NCBI GenBank assembly: GCA_007644065.1
Contig: VJWN01000019.1
Span: 496,001 to 560,000, forward strand
DNA from: Margaritispora aquatica
Lineage: Eukaryota; Ascomycota; Leotiomycetes; Helotiales; Discinellaceae
Length of the DNA: 64,000 nt
Direction of reading: 5' to 3'
Positions 34,253 to 43,913 of this stretch are shown piece by piece. Numbering within the stretch: position 1 is the first letter of the stretch; the number at the start of each line of letters is the position of its first letter. The notes under the pieces were generated by a model. The model was given only the letters and a program-made list of their open reading frames with translations, was not told the DNA's origin and searched no databases. The position numbers were made by a program, and so were the translations under genes.

Positions 34253-35554
34253 ATGTCCTCCTCCTCTCCCATCCCAGATTACACCTACATCACGCACAGC
34301 GACCCAAACCACACCTACACACCAGGCGCAAACCGCATCCTCAAAACCACCATCCACAAATCCACCAGACACATCTCCCATCGCGCCCTCGCGCCCCGCC
34401 TCCCAGACATCCTCTGGACCGAGCACGACGACAATACGCTCCTCTCCACGCCCGCATCCGACCTCCCCATTCCCACCAAAACAAAAGCAGCATGTCAGCG
34501 TCGCCTCGCACATCTCCGCCATGAAGCAGCCGAGAGAGAGAGGAACTACGAGAGCTTCACGCTGTTCCCAAAATTGCCGGCGGAGCTGCAGCGCATGATT
34601 TGGGTGCTCGCGGCGAGGGAGCCTCGAGTCGTGGAGTTGCACTCCGTGGCGTTGACCGTCCATCTTGCGCTTCTGAACTCTCCCGAGACAGTAGAGGTAG
34701 CGAGGAGCATGGGCGCGAGGCCGGCGTCGGAATTCGTGCTCCAGCGGCAGCACTTCCGCTCGCGGACTTTCGAACCGCCACTCCTGTTGGCGTGTCACAC
34801 ATCGCGCACGATCGCGCTGCGCCGAAACGTGTACACGAAGACGGATCTAGCGCTGGACGGGCAGATGGGTGGTCAGGTGCATGACGCGGTGTACTTCCAA
34901 TTGGGGAGGGATGTTGCGTTCTTCTCGGTCAAGAGCATGCATCGGTGGTGGGTGGCCGCCAACGAGGCGTTCAATAGAGGGTCCTGGAGAGCGAGGGCCA
35001 AGATGGCGTTTCCGAGTGAAGGCGGCTATCATGTGGCCGGGAATGAGATGAGGAGGGGCTTGAGGTGTTTGGCGGTCGAGGCGGGCTTCTTTCTGGGGCT
35101 GATGGGGAAGATGGATGAGGGTGTTGATGGGTGGAGGAGGGAGATTGAGGGCGATACGAAGAGGCGGAATGTTAGGATGAGATCAGAGGTGATGATTGTG
35201 GTTTGGGAGAAGGTGTGGGCCGTTTTGAAGAGGGAGTTTACTGGCGTCGAGAGGCTGTTGCTTGTGGTTGGCGATGATTGGGATGGGGACAGCGAGGGAG
35301 AAGGCCCGCCGGAGCTGGGCGATAGATGTTTGGCTGCTCTGCGTTTGGAGGAAATTAGGGAGGGAGATAGAGAGTGGAGGGTGTTGAATAGATTGAGGGA
35401 GAGGTTGGGGATATGGGAGACATTTAGAGAGGAGTGGGAGCCAATCGATTGGGATGCTTTGGGTCAGGGGGACAGGACGCCGGTGACGCTGAATGAGAGA
35501 AGGGAGGTTGAGGTTCTGCTAATGAGGGCTAGGACTTATGGGAAGGGGAAGTGA
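34253..35554 (+). CDS. 2EXR-domain protein
   Basis: Intron-less gene of 433 residues. The core family signature is FTLFPKLPAELQRMIWVLAA at about residues 101-120, followed by EPRVVEL. This is the fungal 2EXR domain, which resembles an F-box-like helix pair. The biochemical role is unknown, although F-box-like use in ubiquitin ligases is often proposed. Later typical elements are LLLACHTSRTIALRR and the aromatic DAVYFQLGRDVAFF. The 3' half of the gene is strikingly purine-rich on the coding strand (GAGGG, GATGAGG), giving an Arg/Glu/Gly-rich protein. The family is highly expanded in filamentous ascomycetes. No signal peptide is seen. Confidence 0.8.
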   Translation: MSSSSPIPDYTYITHSDPNHTYTPGANRILKTTIHKSTRHISHRALAPRLPDILWTEHDDNTLLSTPASDLPIPTKTKAACQRRLAHLRHEAAERERNYESFTLFPKLPAELQRMIWVLAAREPRVVELHSVALTVHLALLNSPETVEVARSMGARPASEFVLQRQHFRSRTFEPPLLLACHTSRTIALRRNVYTKTDLALDGQMGGQVHDAVYFQLGRDVAFFSVKSMHRWWVAANEAFNRGSWRARAKMAFPSEGGYHVAGNEMRRGLRCLAVEAGFFLGLMGKMDEGVDGWRREIEGDTKRRNVRMRSEVMIVVWEKVWAVLKREFTGVERLLLVVGDDWDGDSEGEGPPELGDRCLAALRLEEIREGDREWRVLNRLRERLGIWETFREEWEPIDWDALGQGDRTPVTLNERREVEVLLMRARTYGKGK

Positions 35555-35910
35555 AAGACATTCAAGGCTTTAGAGAGGATGATTTGTGGTGACGATGCTG
35601 TTTGGTAATTACCGTTAGGAGTTTATCGTTTAGAGTCTGGCTTGTTATGAATTATGAAGTTATGCATGATGACAGAGTTTTCCATTTTCTGACAACCGGA
35701 AGACTTGATTTACGACTTCTCAACGTCTCTTCTTTCAATGAATTCCTTCCCTCGTTTAACGAAGCTCAGCCGAACTGAGGATTGGACTGGTCCTGTGATG
35801 TTCAGCGAGAGAAAAGCAGTCAAGAGAAAAGGGGGTTATGCCATCGAATTAAATAGTCAGAGTAGGACCACGAATAACATGTGGCCATGGCCTCTGCACC
35901 ACCGACCGTT

Positions 35911-35965
35911 CTGTACTGCACTGTTCTGTACTGTACTGTACTGTACTGTACTGTACTGTACTATA
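35911..35965. repeat. CTGTA pentanucleotide microsatellite
   Basis: About eleven tandem CTGTA-like units, the first ones imperfect (CTGCA, CTGTT) and the central ones exact. It lies about 290 nt upstream of the cutinase start. Confidence 0.85.
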
Positions 35966-36120
35966 CAGTGGGGTGTAACAAGGTTGCACCTCCGATCAGG
36001 GAAGATCCTAGTTGCTATGCGTTCCCATCATTACAAGCAGCTTAAAATTGGCCTCAATAAATCTTGGTGGAGCAGTCCGACAGTGGGTTTCTTGGCCCGC
36101 CCGTGAGATGAAGGGTAATT

Positions 36121-36128
36121 TATATAAA
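36121..36128 (+). promoter_or_regulatory. TATA box of the cutinase gene
   Basis: TATATAAA lies 126 nt before the last base preceding the start codon. A strong TATA box fits a sharply induced secreted hydrolase. Confidence 0.6.
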
Positions 36129-36254
36129 AGCGTTTGACTTTCCCTCCTTACATGGGAAGCCGTTTTCTGGGGGAAAATTGTAACATTCTACTTCTAGATT
36201 CCTCCCATTTCAATCTCTCCCAGGCCAATTGGTTGTTCAGTCGAGGTCGCTCTC

Positions 36255-37190
36255 ATGAAGTCCGCTCGCCCATTCCTACTCGTCGCTCTGTGCGCCACCC
36301 GCTGTCTTGCGCGCCCAGCCGAAGCTGAAGCCACAGCCGCAAGCTGCAATGACGTTCAAGTCTTCCTCGCCCGTGGCCATGGCGAGACAGCTCCTGGCCG
36401 TTTGACCGCCATTGTCGACAAGATCTGTGCGGGGGAGAAGAAGTGCGGTTACCAGAGTATCAACTACGATGTAAGCCGAAATGCGCTCCCGCTCCCGCTG
36501 CCGCTATCCATCAGGAGCCTTTTTCTTACCCTCAACCCGCAACTGTACCCGCAACTGTACCCGCATGACTAACGGACTTGTGTAAGGTAGGCTAATAGTA
36601 GTGCCACCATCTGTGATGACCAGGCCGCCGGAATTGAAATGGCCAAGCAGGATCTAGCAACCTATGGACAAGAGTGCCCTCGAGCAAAATTGGTCCTGGC
36701 TGGGTGGTCTCAGGGAGGAGCCTTGATCTCAGACATCATTGCAGGAGGCGGACAGGGCGTCTCGCTTATTGGGCCCTACTGCGTACAGCCCAATACGACG
36801 GCCTTGAACCCCAAAACCTTCCCGGGCAATCGCGTCTCCGCCATCATCACCTTTGGGGAGCTGCACCACACGGCCAACCAATCCTATAACGTGGGAAATG
36901 GCTCGTTGGCAGATGGAGTATGTGAAGTCTATTGTTCCTTGACTTCAAGTGACGGATGTCAAGAAAACATGTGCTAACCTCGATGCTTTGCGTAGACATA
37001 CCCACGCAATGCCGTTCAGAAGAAGTCCCTCAACCTGTGGGGTGATCGATTCCGTGATTACTGCAACGTCGATGACCCGGCCTGCGCGCGTGGATCGATC
37101 ACGCCTGTTCACTATGACTACTTCGTCGGAAACTTCTGGCCTGTCACCAGCGGCAACTTTGTAAGAGACAAGGTGGGTTATAAGTGTTAG
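36255..37190 (+). CDS. Secreted cutinase (carbohydrate esterase family 5)
   Basis: Serine esterase expected to hydrolyse cutin or acetylated polysaccharide outside the cell. Exons 36255-36470, 36591-36917 and 36996-37190 give 245 residues. The signal peptide is FLLVALCATRCLA after a basic MKSARP. The first mature block SCNDVQVFLARGHGE matches the family. The nucleophile elbow is GWSQGG, where GYSQG is usual. The Asp and His of the triad lie in CNVDDPACARG and VHYDYF. Cysteines are placed as in cutinase (CNDV, CGYQ, CP, YCN, PAC). The 120-nt first intron holds GACTAAC as branch site and a duplicated 12-mer CCCGCAACTGTA. Whether cutin or acetylxylan is preferred cannot be told. Its frame and triad look intact. 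Confidence 0.88.
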
Positions 37191-37659
37191 CGAAATAGAT
37201 GAGGTAGAGAGATAGATAATGCGGCTCCGTGGTCGATATTTAATTTAAAGTCCATATAATCAAAAGTCGACCGTCATATAGATGGACCTAGCCTACTCAT
37301 TAGCAAGCTCGCTTCACTTGGTGTAACCATGATAGTTTGGTGCTTGCGTGACTCTGCGGCTTAGTGATAAATTGACTTGGTATTAACTCGCTTTCCCGAA
37401 TAGTAATTTCAAGTCTCGGAGACCTCTTTACCGATTACGATTCCCAGACTAACGGAGCGAGAAAAAAAAAACGTTTTCAAGAAGCTGATGTCGACGATAG
37501 GTTTGGAAAGGAACTTCTCGCTATCGTTATCCACGTTGAGTCCTGCAAGAAGGCTACCAAAGATAATACCAAGAAGATATGGCTATAATTATGCCAGAAT
37601 ATTGGGGACATGGAGGATAGTACTAAGATTTCTGCGTTATGGTATACAGTACAGTACAT
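37191..37659. other. Intergenic region, 0.5 kb
   Basis: 3' flank of the cutinase and 3' side of the minus-strand ankyrin-SPRY relic. Nothing else is seen. Confidence 0.4.
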
Positions 37660-40613
37660 CTAGCGCCTATAAAAATTTACCCTTTCCTTCTTCGCTATGA
37701 ATTCTTTGTGCTTGACATTATCTCCAAAGTTGACTTTGACTGCTGCTCCCTTCCCAAGGCCGAAAACTAGGAACAAGTGCCCCCATACATTCCGAAATGC
37801 AGTTCCTATAAGATTCACATTGTCGGTTGACCGTGCATCGATCTCAAACGGCATCCGGGTACCAGGAAGCATGTAGAAACTTACCTAACGTCACACCATT
37901 CTATACAAAGCTCAGCTCACTCTTCTCGAGGTCGTCGAGGCACCCAACGTTATCATCCTTCCCAAAACGCTGATCAGCATACTCCCTGCCCCGGCCACCA
38001 TCACGTTTGTCGCCGTCATCACCATGGAAGCCCCAAGTTCCCTTTTCCCAACCAGGCAGACCAGAGCGATCCGTATCTTCGCCGGCTAGGCCGATTCCAA
38101 CCACACTAAATGTCAAGCACACTACAGTTAGCAGAGTTCTGTCACAGATACACCTGTCTACATTCATACGGTGCAGGAGAGGTAACTCAACCCTCATCGC
38201 CTGAGTCTAAAATTCCGATCTCAAAATAGAAGGGTTTTAAGAAGAGAGATATTGGATGACCGGCCAACACATTGACATCTGATATAGTAAAAGGCGCACT
38301 TTTTAGCATTTTCACCGTTGAAGGAGGGGTGGGATGGGTCATACAGTCTTGGGCAATGTATTCACTAGTATTTTGAACCACTAGTTTGCTCTCGTCTATC
38401 TCACGAGACATGAGTTGTTCGAGATTATCAATCATCGATGGCTCTAGGGGCTTTGCTGTAATTTCTGCGTCTCCTTGTGCAGCTTGTAGAATTCTCTTCA
38501 CTTCCTGGTGCCTCGAGGCTTGAGCGAACATGTATGGTGTCCAGCCATGTTCGTCTTCAGTATTTTGATTGATAGAGGCGGCCCACTTTCCTACCAGCGT
38601 TTCCACCAACGAGAGATTTCCTTCTCGGGCGGCCAAGAGCAGAATCTTGTTACCAATTTTCTGTTTCAGCTCGGTGACCCTGCTCAGGAGCCGATCTATC
38701 ATTAATAAATCACTTTTCTCGGTGGCCTCAGCCAGCAACGCCTCAGCCAAATGAGATGCTTTTTTCGAGATTCGATCGGCCACTTTCTCATTTTTATTGA
38801 CCAGAGCCTCTTTTAGTAACTTCTGACTGAGTGACTCCTCTAGCTCTGGACCTTTCTCCAGTAGCAACTCTATCATCTCCCAGTTCCCACTCCCGGTGGC
38901 TGCTTTGAGGCAGTCATCGCTTACAGACTGTGTGATCTCTGCTCTATTCTCCACGAGTAATCGTACAATCTCCCAGTTCCTATTGGCCACGGCTAAAGTA
39001 AGTAGTGCTTGACCCTCGTTATTCACTTGATTTACTTGTCATTTAGTGGTTGCGAGCAGTGCTTTCACCGCGCCTTCGTGATGATTTATGACAGCGATTT
39101 GTAATGGTATGTGTCCCTCATTATCCTTAATGTCAAAGGTCTCGGCTTTGGCATACTCAAACATCAGAGTTAGAGATCGTAGTCTACGAGAACTCCAAAA
39201 CCCAACAGCAATATGCATAGGTGTCTTGCCATCGATGCTCCTTGGTTTCAGTGGATCGAGTCCGTGTTTCAAGTCTACCTCGACTATACCTGGCTACTAT
39301 CGATCCGCAGCAATATCTAGCAGAGTTTGACCGTCATCATCTACCACATCTGTGTTGGCTCCCGCTTCTATCAGAATGGATGTAACTTCAGGACTGTCGT
39401 AGCATGCGTGTAACGGCGTCCAGTTTCGTGGGCCTCCCCTCGTCGCCTTGTTGAAGTTACGCTTCAAGAACTCTCGGATGAGGTCTACCCGTCGATACTA
39501 TGCTGCGGTATAGAGTGCTGGCCAACGGGTTCCCTTGAGTTCGGGATGTGCTCCTTTTTCTAGCAGTAGCATCACCAACTCGTCGTTTCTCGAAGATGTG
39601 GCGAAGCTCAAGACGGTCTCTTCGTCGTCATCTAGGTAATTAAAGCTGGCGCCAGCTGCCAAAAGTGCCTTGCATATCTCCAAGTGTCCTATCTCGGCAG
39701 CGAGAAGGAGCGGAGTACGTTTGTCGGAATTAAGAGCCTCAACGTTCAAGCCGAGAGTAATAAGATTCTGGACCTCCGGAAGCATCCCTTCTCTCGATGC
39801 AATGTGCAACAGAGTATTATTGTTCTCGTCAGTTGCTTTGAGGTCAAGTGTTTTAGGCTGAAGAGGTTTGATTATCTCCCCCGAGTTTCCATTCCCTCTC
39901 TCATACGCAATGAACAATGGCGTGCGCTTTTGGTTGTCGGTGGGATTTGGATCTGCTCCTTTTTAGAGTAAAAAGTCTACAAGGGCTATGTGACCAATTT
40001 TTGATGCGAGATGAAGCGGCGTCAGCTTTTTCACGTCCACAATATTGATATCGTCATGTAAGTTAAAGAGAAGTTCTACGATCTCCTTGCTTCCTTGCTT
40101 CGAAGCTAAATGGAGGGCAGTTCGATTCTTGTCTTTGTTTTTCGCTTTGACTTGTTTAATAGAGTCCTTTGACTCGAGAAGTTTGGTCACTGCATGGATG
40201 AAGCCTTGAATAGCAGCGATTTGCAGCGGAATTTGGCCATCCTCATCCTCTCTCAAAATATCATCCTCGCTGAAAAAGACCAAGTCAAAGACCTCAACGC
40301 TCCCGCCCTCAACCGCACAATGTAAGAAGCTCGAACCTGTGGTTTCTGGCACGGTTAGTTCTGCTCCCGCATTAATGAGCATCTTCACAATATCAGTATG
40401 TCCAAATGCTGCCGCTTTCAGGAGAAATGTCTTTCCATTTTCGGGATCTGGAGTGTCGACGTCAGAATGCGCGCTGAGCAGCAGGCGAACCGCTTTGAAA
40501 CTTCCTGATACAACGGCTGGATGTGAAGGCGTAATTTCATCCGTTGGGTCATCACCTAGATATAACCCGCCTCTAGGAGTGCAGATATCACTGCTGTTGA
40601 GCCTTAGGGCCAT
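37660..40613 (-). pseudogene. Decayed ankyrin-repeat plus SPRY gene with RIP-like stops
   Basis: One reading frame runs from 40613 to 38187 on the minus strand and encodes about 15 degenerate ankyrin repeats (TPLHLASKIGHI, TPLLLAAEIGHLEICKALL, LLTLAVANRNWEIVRLL). It is interrupted by stops at 39963-39965, 39498-39500, 39297-39299, 39294-39296 and 39039-39041, with no frameshift. The repeats lead into a SPRY/B30.2-type domain: KPFYFEIGILDSGDEG, then after a probable intron VVGIGLAGE and LPGWEKGTWGFHGDDG. A further stop follows at 37901-37903, then an intron with GTAAGT donor and ATAG acceptor, then AFRNVWGHLF and KVNFGD to 37660. TAA, TAG and TGA here are each one C-to-T change from CAA, CAG or CGA. 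The 5' end is lost at an AT-rich block, and a stop lies just before the first ATG. Intact relatives are often parts of fungal NLR-like or ankyrin signalling proteins. Confidence 0.85.
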
Positions 40614-40930
40614 TGATCAGGTGATTCGTAATAAAATAGTAAAAATATACAGTGGTATTCTTTACTTTTAAACCTATTCTAGTATTAGTACGTATAAAGC
40701 TATATATTAAGATAAAGAGTATATAAATCTATAGATATTAGTATACCGACCTCTTATTAGTTCTTTATTACGGTACTAGGCCTAATCTGAATAATAAAGG
40801 CTTCTATACATAAATAAGAAATACTATAGACTTCATATAATTATCGATTACCTACGATACTAAAAGTACTCTATTTTATAGGTTGCTATGTATTAAAGGT
40901 GAACCTATAGTTATATTCCATACTCACTTG
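40614..40930. repeat. AT-rich block with RIP-like composition
   Basis: A sharply AT-rich segment with very frequent TA dinucleotides and few CA or TG starts where the ankyrin homology stops. This is the pattern left by repeat-induced point mutation (CpA to TpA). It probably is the remnant of a repeat that truncated the neighbouring gene. I cannot name the element. Confidence 0.6.
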
Positions 40931-41177
40931 TCACACTTCGACTTGAGATTAAACAAGTAGAAACCCAAATGACAGTTTATATATCGTTGGTTCTTTCATC
41001 TCCTTTTGTTATCCGAAGCGCTCTCGGACCTTGCAAGATGCCTATGTTATGTCACAAGCTTGAAAGCACACATTTAAACGCAAATAGGTGAAGAGTCATA
41101 AGAATCCGCTATCAAAAATAAGATGCGTCTCGATACTTAAGATACACATGACTTGGAGAGTTTATAAAGACATCCTG

Positions 41178-41201
41178 CATCTGCATCTGCATCTGCATCT
41201 G
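41178..41201. repeat. CATCTG hexanucleotide repeat
   Basis: Four exact tandem CATCTG units. Confidence 0.8.
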
Positions 41202-41593
41202 TATATTCCGGCCTCCGGAGTCGGGCTCGGAATACTCTTGGCATGAAGTTATTTTCTGGACATCAAGGTACGGATGGAGCAGACTTTAGAATAGCTATAA
41301 TGGTCAACCTTTTTATGTAGTTATGCTGGTATCATAACTGTAGGAAGGGGAGATTGATATATAATTACTATCTAACATAATCAATATTTACTATTTGGTA
41401 AAGATGGAGTGAGGTTGACCCCTCTAATACCTTACCTAACTAGCCCCCGGACTTTTCCCCAACCCTTGTCAAATCGTGAGGAGGGGCAGATTTTAGTCCC
41501 ACAGCCCGCCACTACGGAAGCTAAACTTTTCTGCCACTTTTCCTCTTGCACCATCGTTTCCGCATAGAAATTTTCCCTCCAAAGAGTTTCTGT

Positions 41594-41599
41594 TGACTC
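41594..41599 (+). promoter_or_regulatory. Possible Gcn4/CPC1 site before SHMT
   Basis: TGACTC, the core of the general amino acid control element, lies 79 nt before the start codon. A six-base site is easily met by chance. Confidence 0.3.
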
Positions 41600-41678
41600 T
41601 TCTCTCATATATTCTCAATATTCTCAATCACAAGAAACTCTTCTTTTCCCCAGAAAATATACCCAAACCATAATCATC

Positions 41679-43297
41679 ATGGCCACCAACGATGTCTCTG
41701 GCTCAAAGCCAACCTATGCACTGACTGAGGGGCACAAAGATGTAAGTAAAAAACAGTCATTGTTCCCCTCCTTACCGCTCCCACTGACTATGGAATAGAT
41801 GTTGGAGAAGTCCCTCCTCGAGACTGATCCTGAGATCGCAGAGATCATGGTATGTTCTATTCTCTCTGCTACTTTTTCTTCCTGCTAACTTCTTTTGCAG
41901 AAATTGGAGATCCAACGTCAAAGAGAGTCCATTATCCTCATTGCCTCCGAAAATGTTACATCCCGTGCTGTCTTCGATGCATTGGGATCGCCAATGTCCA
42001 ACAAGTACTCCGAGGGTTACCCAGGTGCCAGATACTATGGTGGAAACCAACACATTGACTCAATTGAGTTGACTTGCCAGGCTCGTGCTCTCAAGGCCTT
42101 CAACGTTACCGACGACAAATGGGGCGTCAACGTCCAGTGTTTGTCTGGCTCCCCAGCAAACTTGCAGGTTTACCAGGCAATCATGAGACCTCATGACAGA
42201 CTCATGGGTCTTGATCTGCCCCACGGAGGACATTTGAGCCACGGTTACCAAACCGCCCAGCGAAAGTGAGTGACTCGGTTTCGTGGCAAAATATAAATTT
42301 TCTAACAAAGACCAGGATCTCAGCTGTCTCAACCTACTTCGAAACCCTCCCATACCGTGTCAACCTCGAGACTGGTATCATAGACTATGATAGATTGGAG
42401 GAGAATGCTCTCATGTACAGACCTAAAGTCTTGGTTGCTGGTACCTCTGCATACTGCCGTCTGATCGATTATGCTCGTATGCGCAAGATTGCCGATCTTG
42501 TTGGTGCTTACCTCGTTGTTGATATGGCTCACATCTCTGGTTTGATCGCTGCCGGCGTTATCCCAAGTCCCTTCGAGCACGCCGATATTGTTACCACAAC
42601 CACCCACAAGTCTCTCCGTGGTCCCCGTGGTGCTATGATCTTCTTCCGCAAGGGTGTCCGCAAGACTGATGCTAAGACTGGCAAGGAGACTCTCTATGAT
42701 CTTGAGAATCCTATCAACTTCTCCGTCTTCCCAGGTCACCAAGGTGGACCCCACAACCACACCATCACTGCCCTGGCCGTTGCCCTCAAGCAAGCTACCA
42801 CTCCAGAGTTCAAGGAGTACCAACAACAAGTTGTTAAGAACGCCAAGGCTCTTGAGACTGAGTTCAAGAAGGTCGGCATCAAGCTTGTTGCTGACGGAAC
42901 TGACTCCCACATGGTTTTGTTGGATCTCCGTCCTCAAGCTCTCGATGGTGCACGTGTTGAGGCTGTTCTCGAGCAAGTCAACATTGCATGCAACAAGAAC
43001 TCCATCCCAGGTGACAAGTCCGCTCTCACCCCTTGCGGTATCCGTATTGGTACACCAGCCATGACATCCCGTGGTTTCGGTGAGGCCGATTTCCTCAAGG
43101 TCGCAGACTACATCGTGCAGTGCATCAACATCTGCAAGGAAGTCCAAGCCGCTCTCCCAAAGAGCGACAACAAGCTCAAGGACTTCAAGGCCAAGGTTGC
43201 CGGTGGTGAGGTTACCAAGATCAATGAGATGCGCAAGGAGATTGCTGCTTGGGCTGGTAGCTTCCCTCTCCCAGTTGAGGGCTGGAGAATGGATTAG
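41679..43297 (+). CDS. SHM2: Serine hydroxymethyltransferase, cytosolic type
   Basis: PLP enzyme that converts serine and tetrahydrofolate into glycine and methylene-tetrahydrofolate, feeding one-carbon metabolism. Four exons (41679-41741, 41799-41849, 41901-42265, 42316-43297) join in frame to 486 residues, the usual length. Visible family blocks are [57 protein letters not shown] and the lysine of the internal aldimine in [15 protein letters not shown]. The C-terminus has [15 protein letters not shown]. There is no mitochondrial presequence before the conserved region ([10 protein letters not shown]), so the cytosolic isoenzyme is the best call. Codon use is strongly biased to C-ending codons, as in highly expressed fungal genes. 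The small exon 2 (17 codons) is unusual in size, but its splice sites are standard. Confidence 0.96.
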
Positions 43298-43913
43298 ATA
43301 TCACTTTGAAGTGATGTGGAGCGGGCGTGTCTTTTCTTGGGCTGGGGACCGGTGTATTGGCGTTATTCAACAAAAAAGCATATGCGTGCGTGCATGTTTG
43401 GTCGGATTGTTCTTTGGCTACTTCAACCAGCCAAACTAGATATCACGGCGTATAGTATGGTGGGTATGGAGCGGAATGAAAGGAATGGAAACTGGGATAG
43501 GTCGCTGAGTTAGCTAAACACTCAACGTTAACAGTCCTGAAATGCTATGAGCAAATTCAACATGTACAAAACATTCGTTTTGATGTTCCACATTAATATT
43601 TCTTACCACCATGTAGACGCTGAGGTCTTGATGTCACTAACCAAGAATCACTAACAGCTCTGGGACTGTAATTATTTATAGCAACCACAAAGATCTATCT
43701 TTGTACTTCCCAACCTAAAGCAGTCGGTAATGTAACCAGAGAAGCAAATGCAAGCCATATTCAGATTATCACAACTTCTCCCAACAAAGAAAAGCAATCA
43801 CGTGTAAATGCCATGCAGCGGGATGACGATGACCCCGCCGAGCAGCCCGAGAACAAGGGACCAGCCGCAACTATTTCCATCAACGCTTTCCGCCGTTCTT
43901 GACAACTTTCAAA
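43298..43913. other. Intergenic region, 0.6 kb
   Basis: 3' flank of the SHMT gene and upstream region of the Sro7-like gene. Nothing else is seen. Confidence 0.45.

Larger units (their letters stand above)
35555..36254. other. Intergenic region with pentanucleotide array and cutinase promoter
   Basis: Holds the 2EXR 3' flank, the CTGTA pentamer array at 35911-35965 and the cutinase promoter with a TATA box. No gene was supported. Confidence 0.5.
40931..41678. other. Upstream region of the serine hydroxymethyltransferase gene
   Basis: Normal-composition sequence resumes. It holds a CATCTG hexamer array at 41178-41201 and the promoter of the SHMT gene, with TGACTC at 41594-41599. No gene is seen. 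Confidence 0.45.

Noticed and set aside
37901..38197. Possible small secreted Gly/Asp-rich protein on the minus strand
   Set aside because: The segment VVGIGLAGE to HGDDG is a piece of a SPRY domain and continues the ankyrin relic across a probable intron, so it is not an independent gene.
42329..43147. Long minus-strand open frame (272 codons) across the SHMT gene
   Set aside because: It is the antisense shadow of a strongly codon-biased gene. The plus-strand product is unmistakable.
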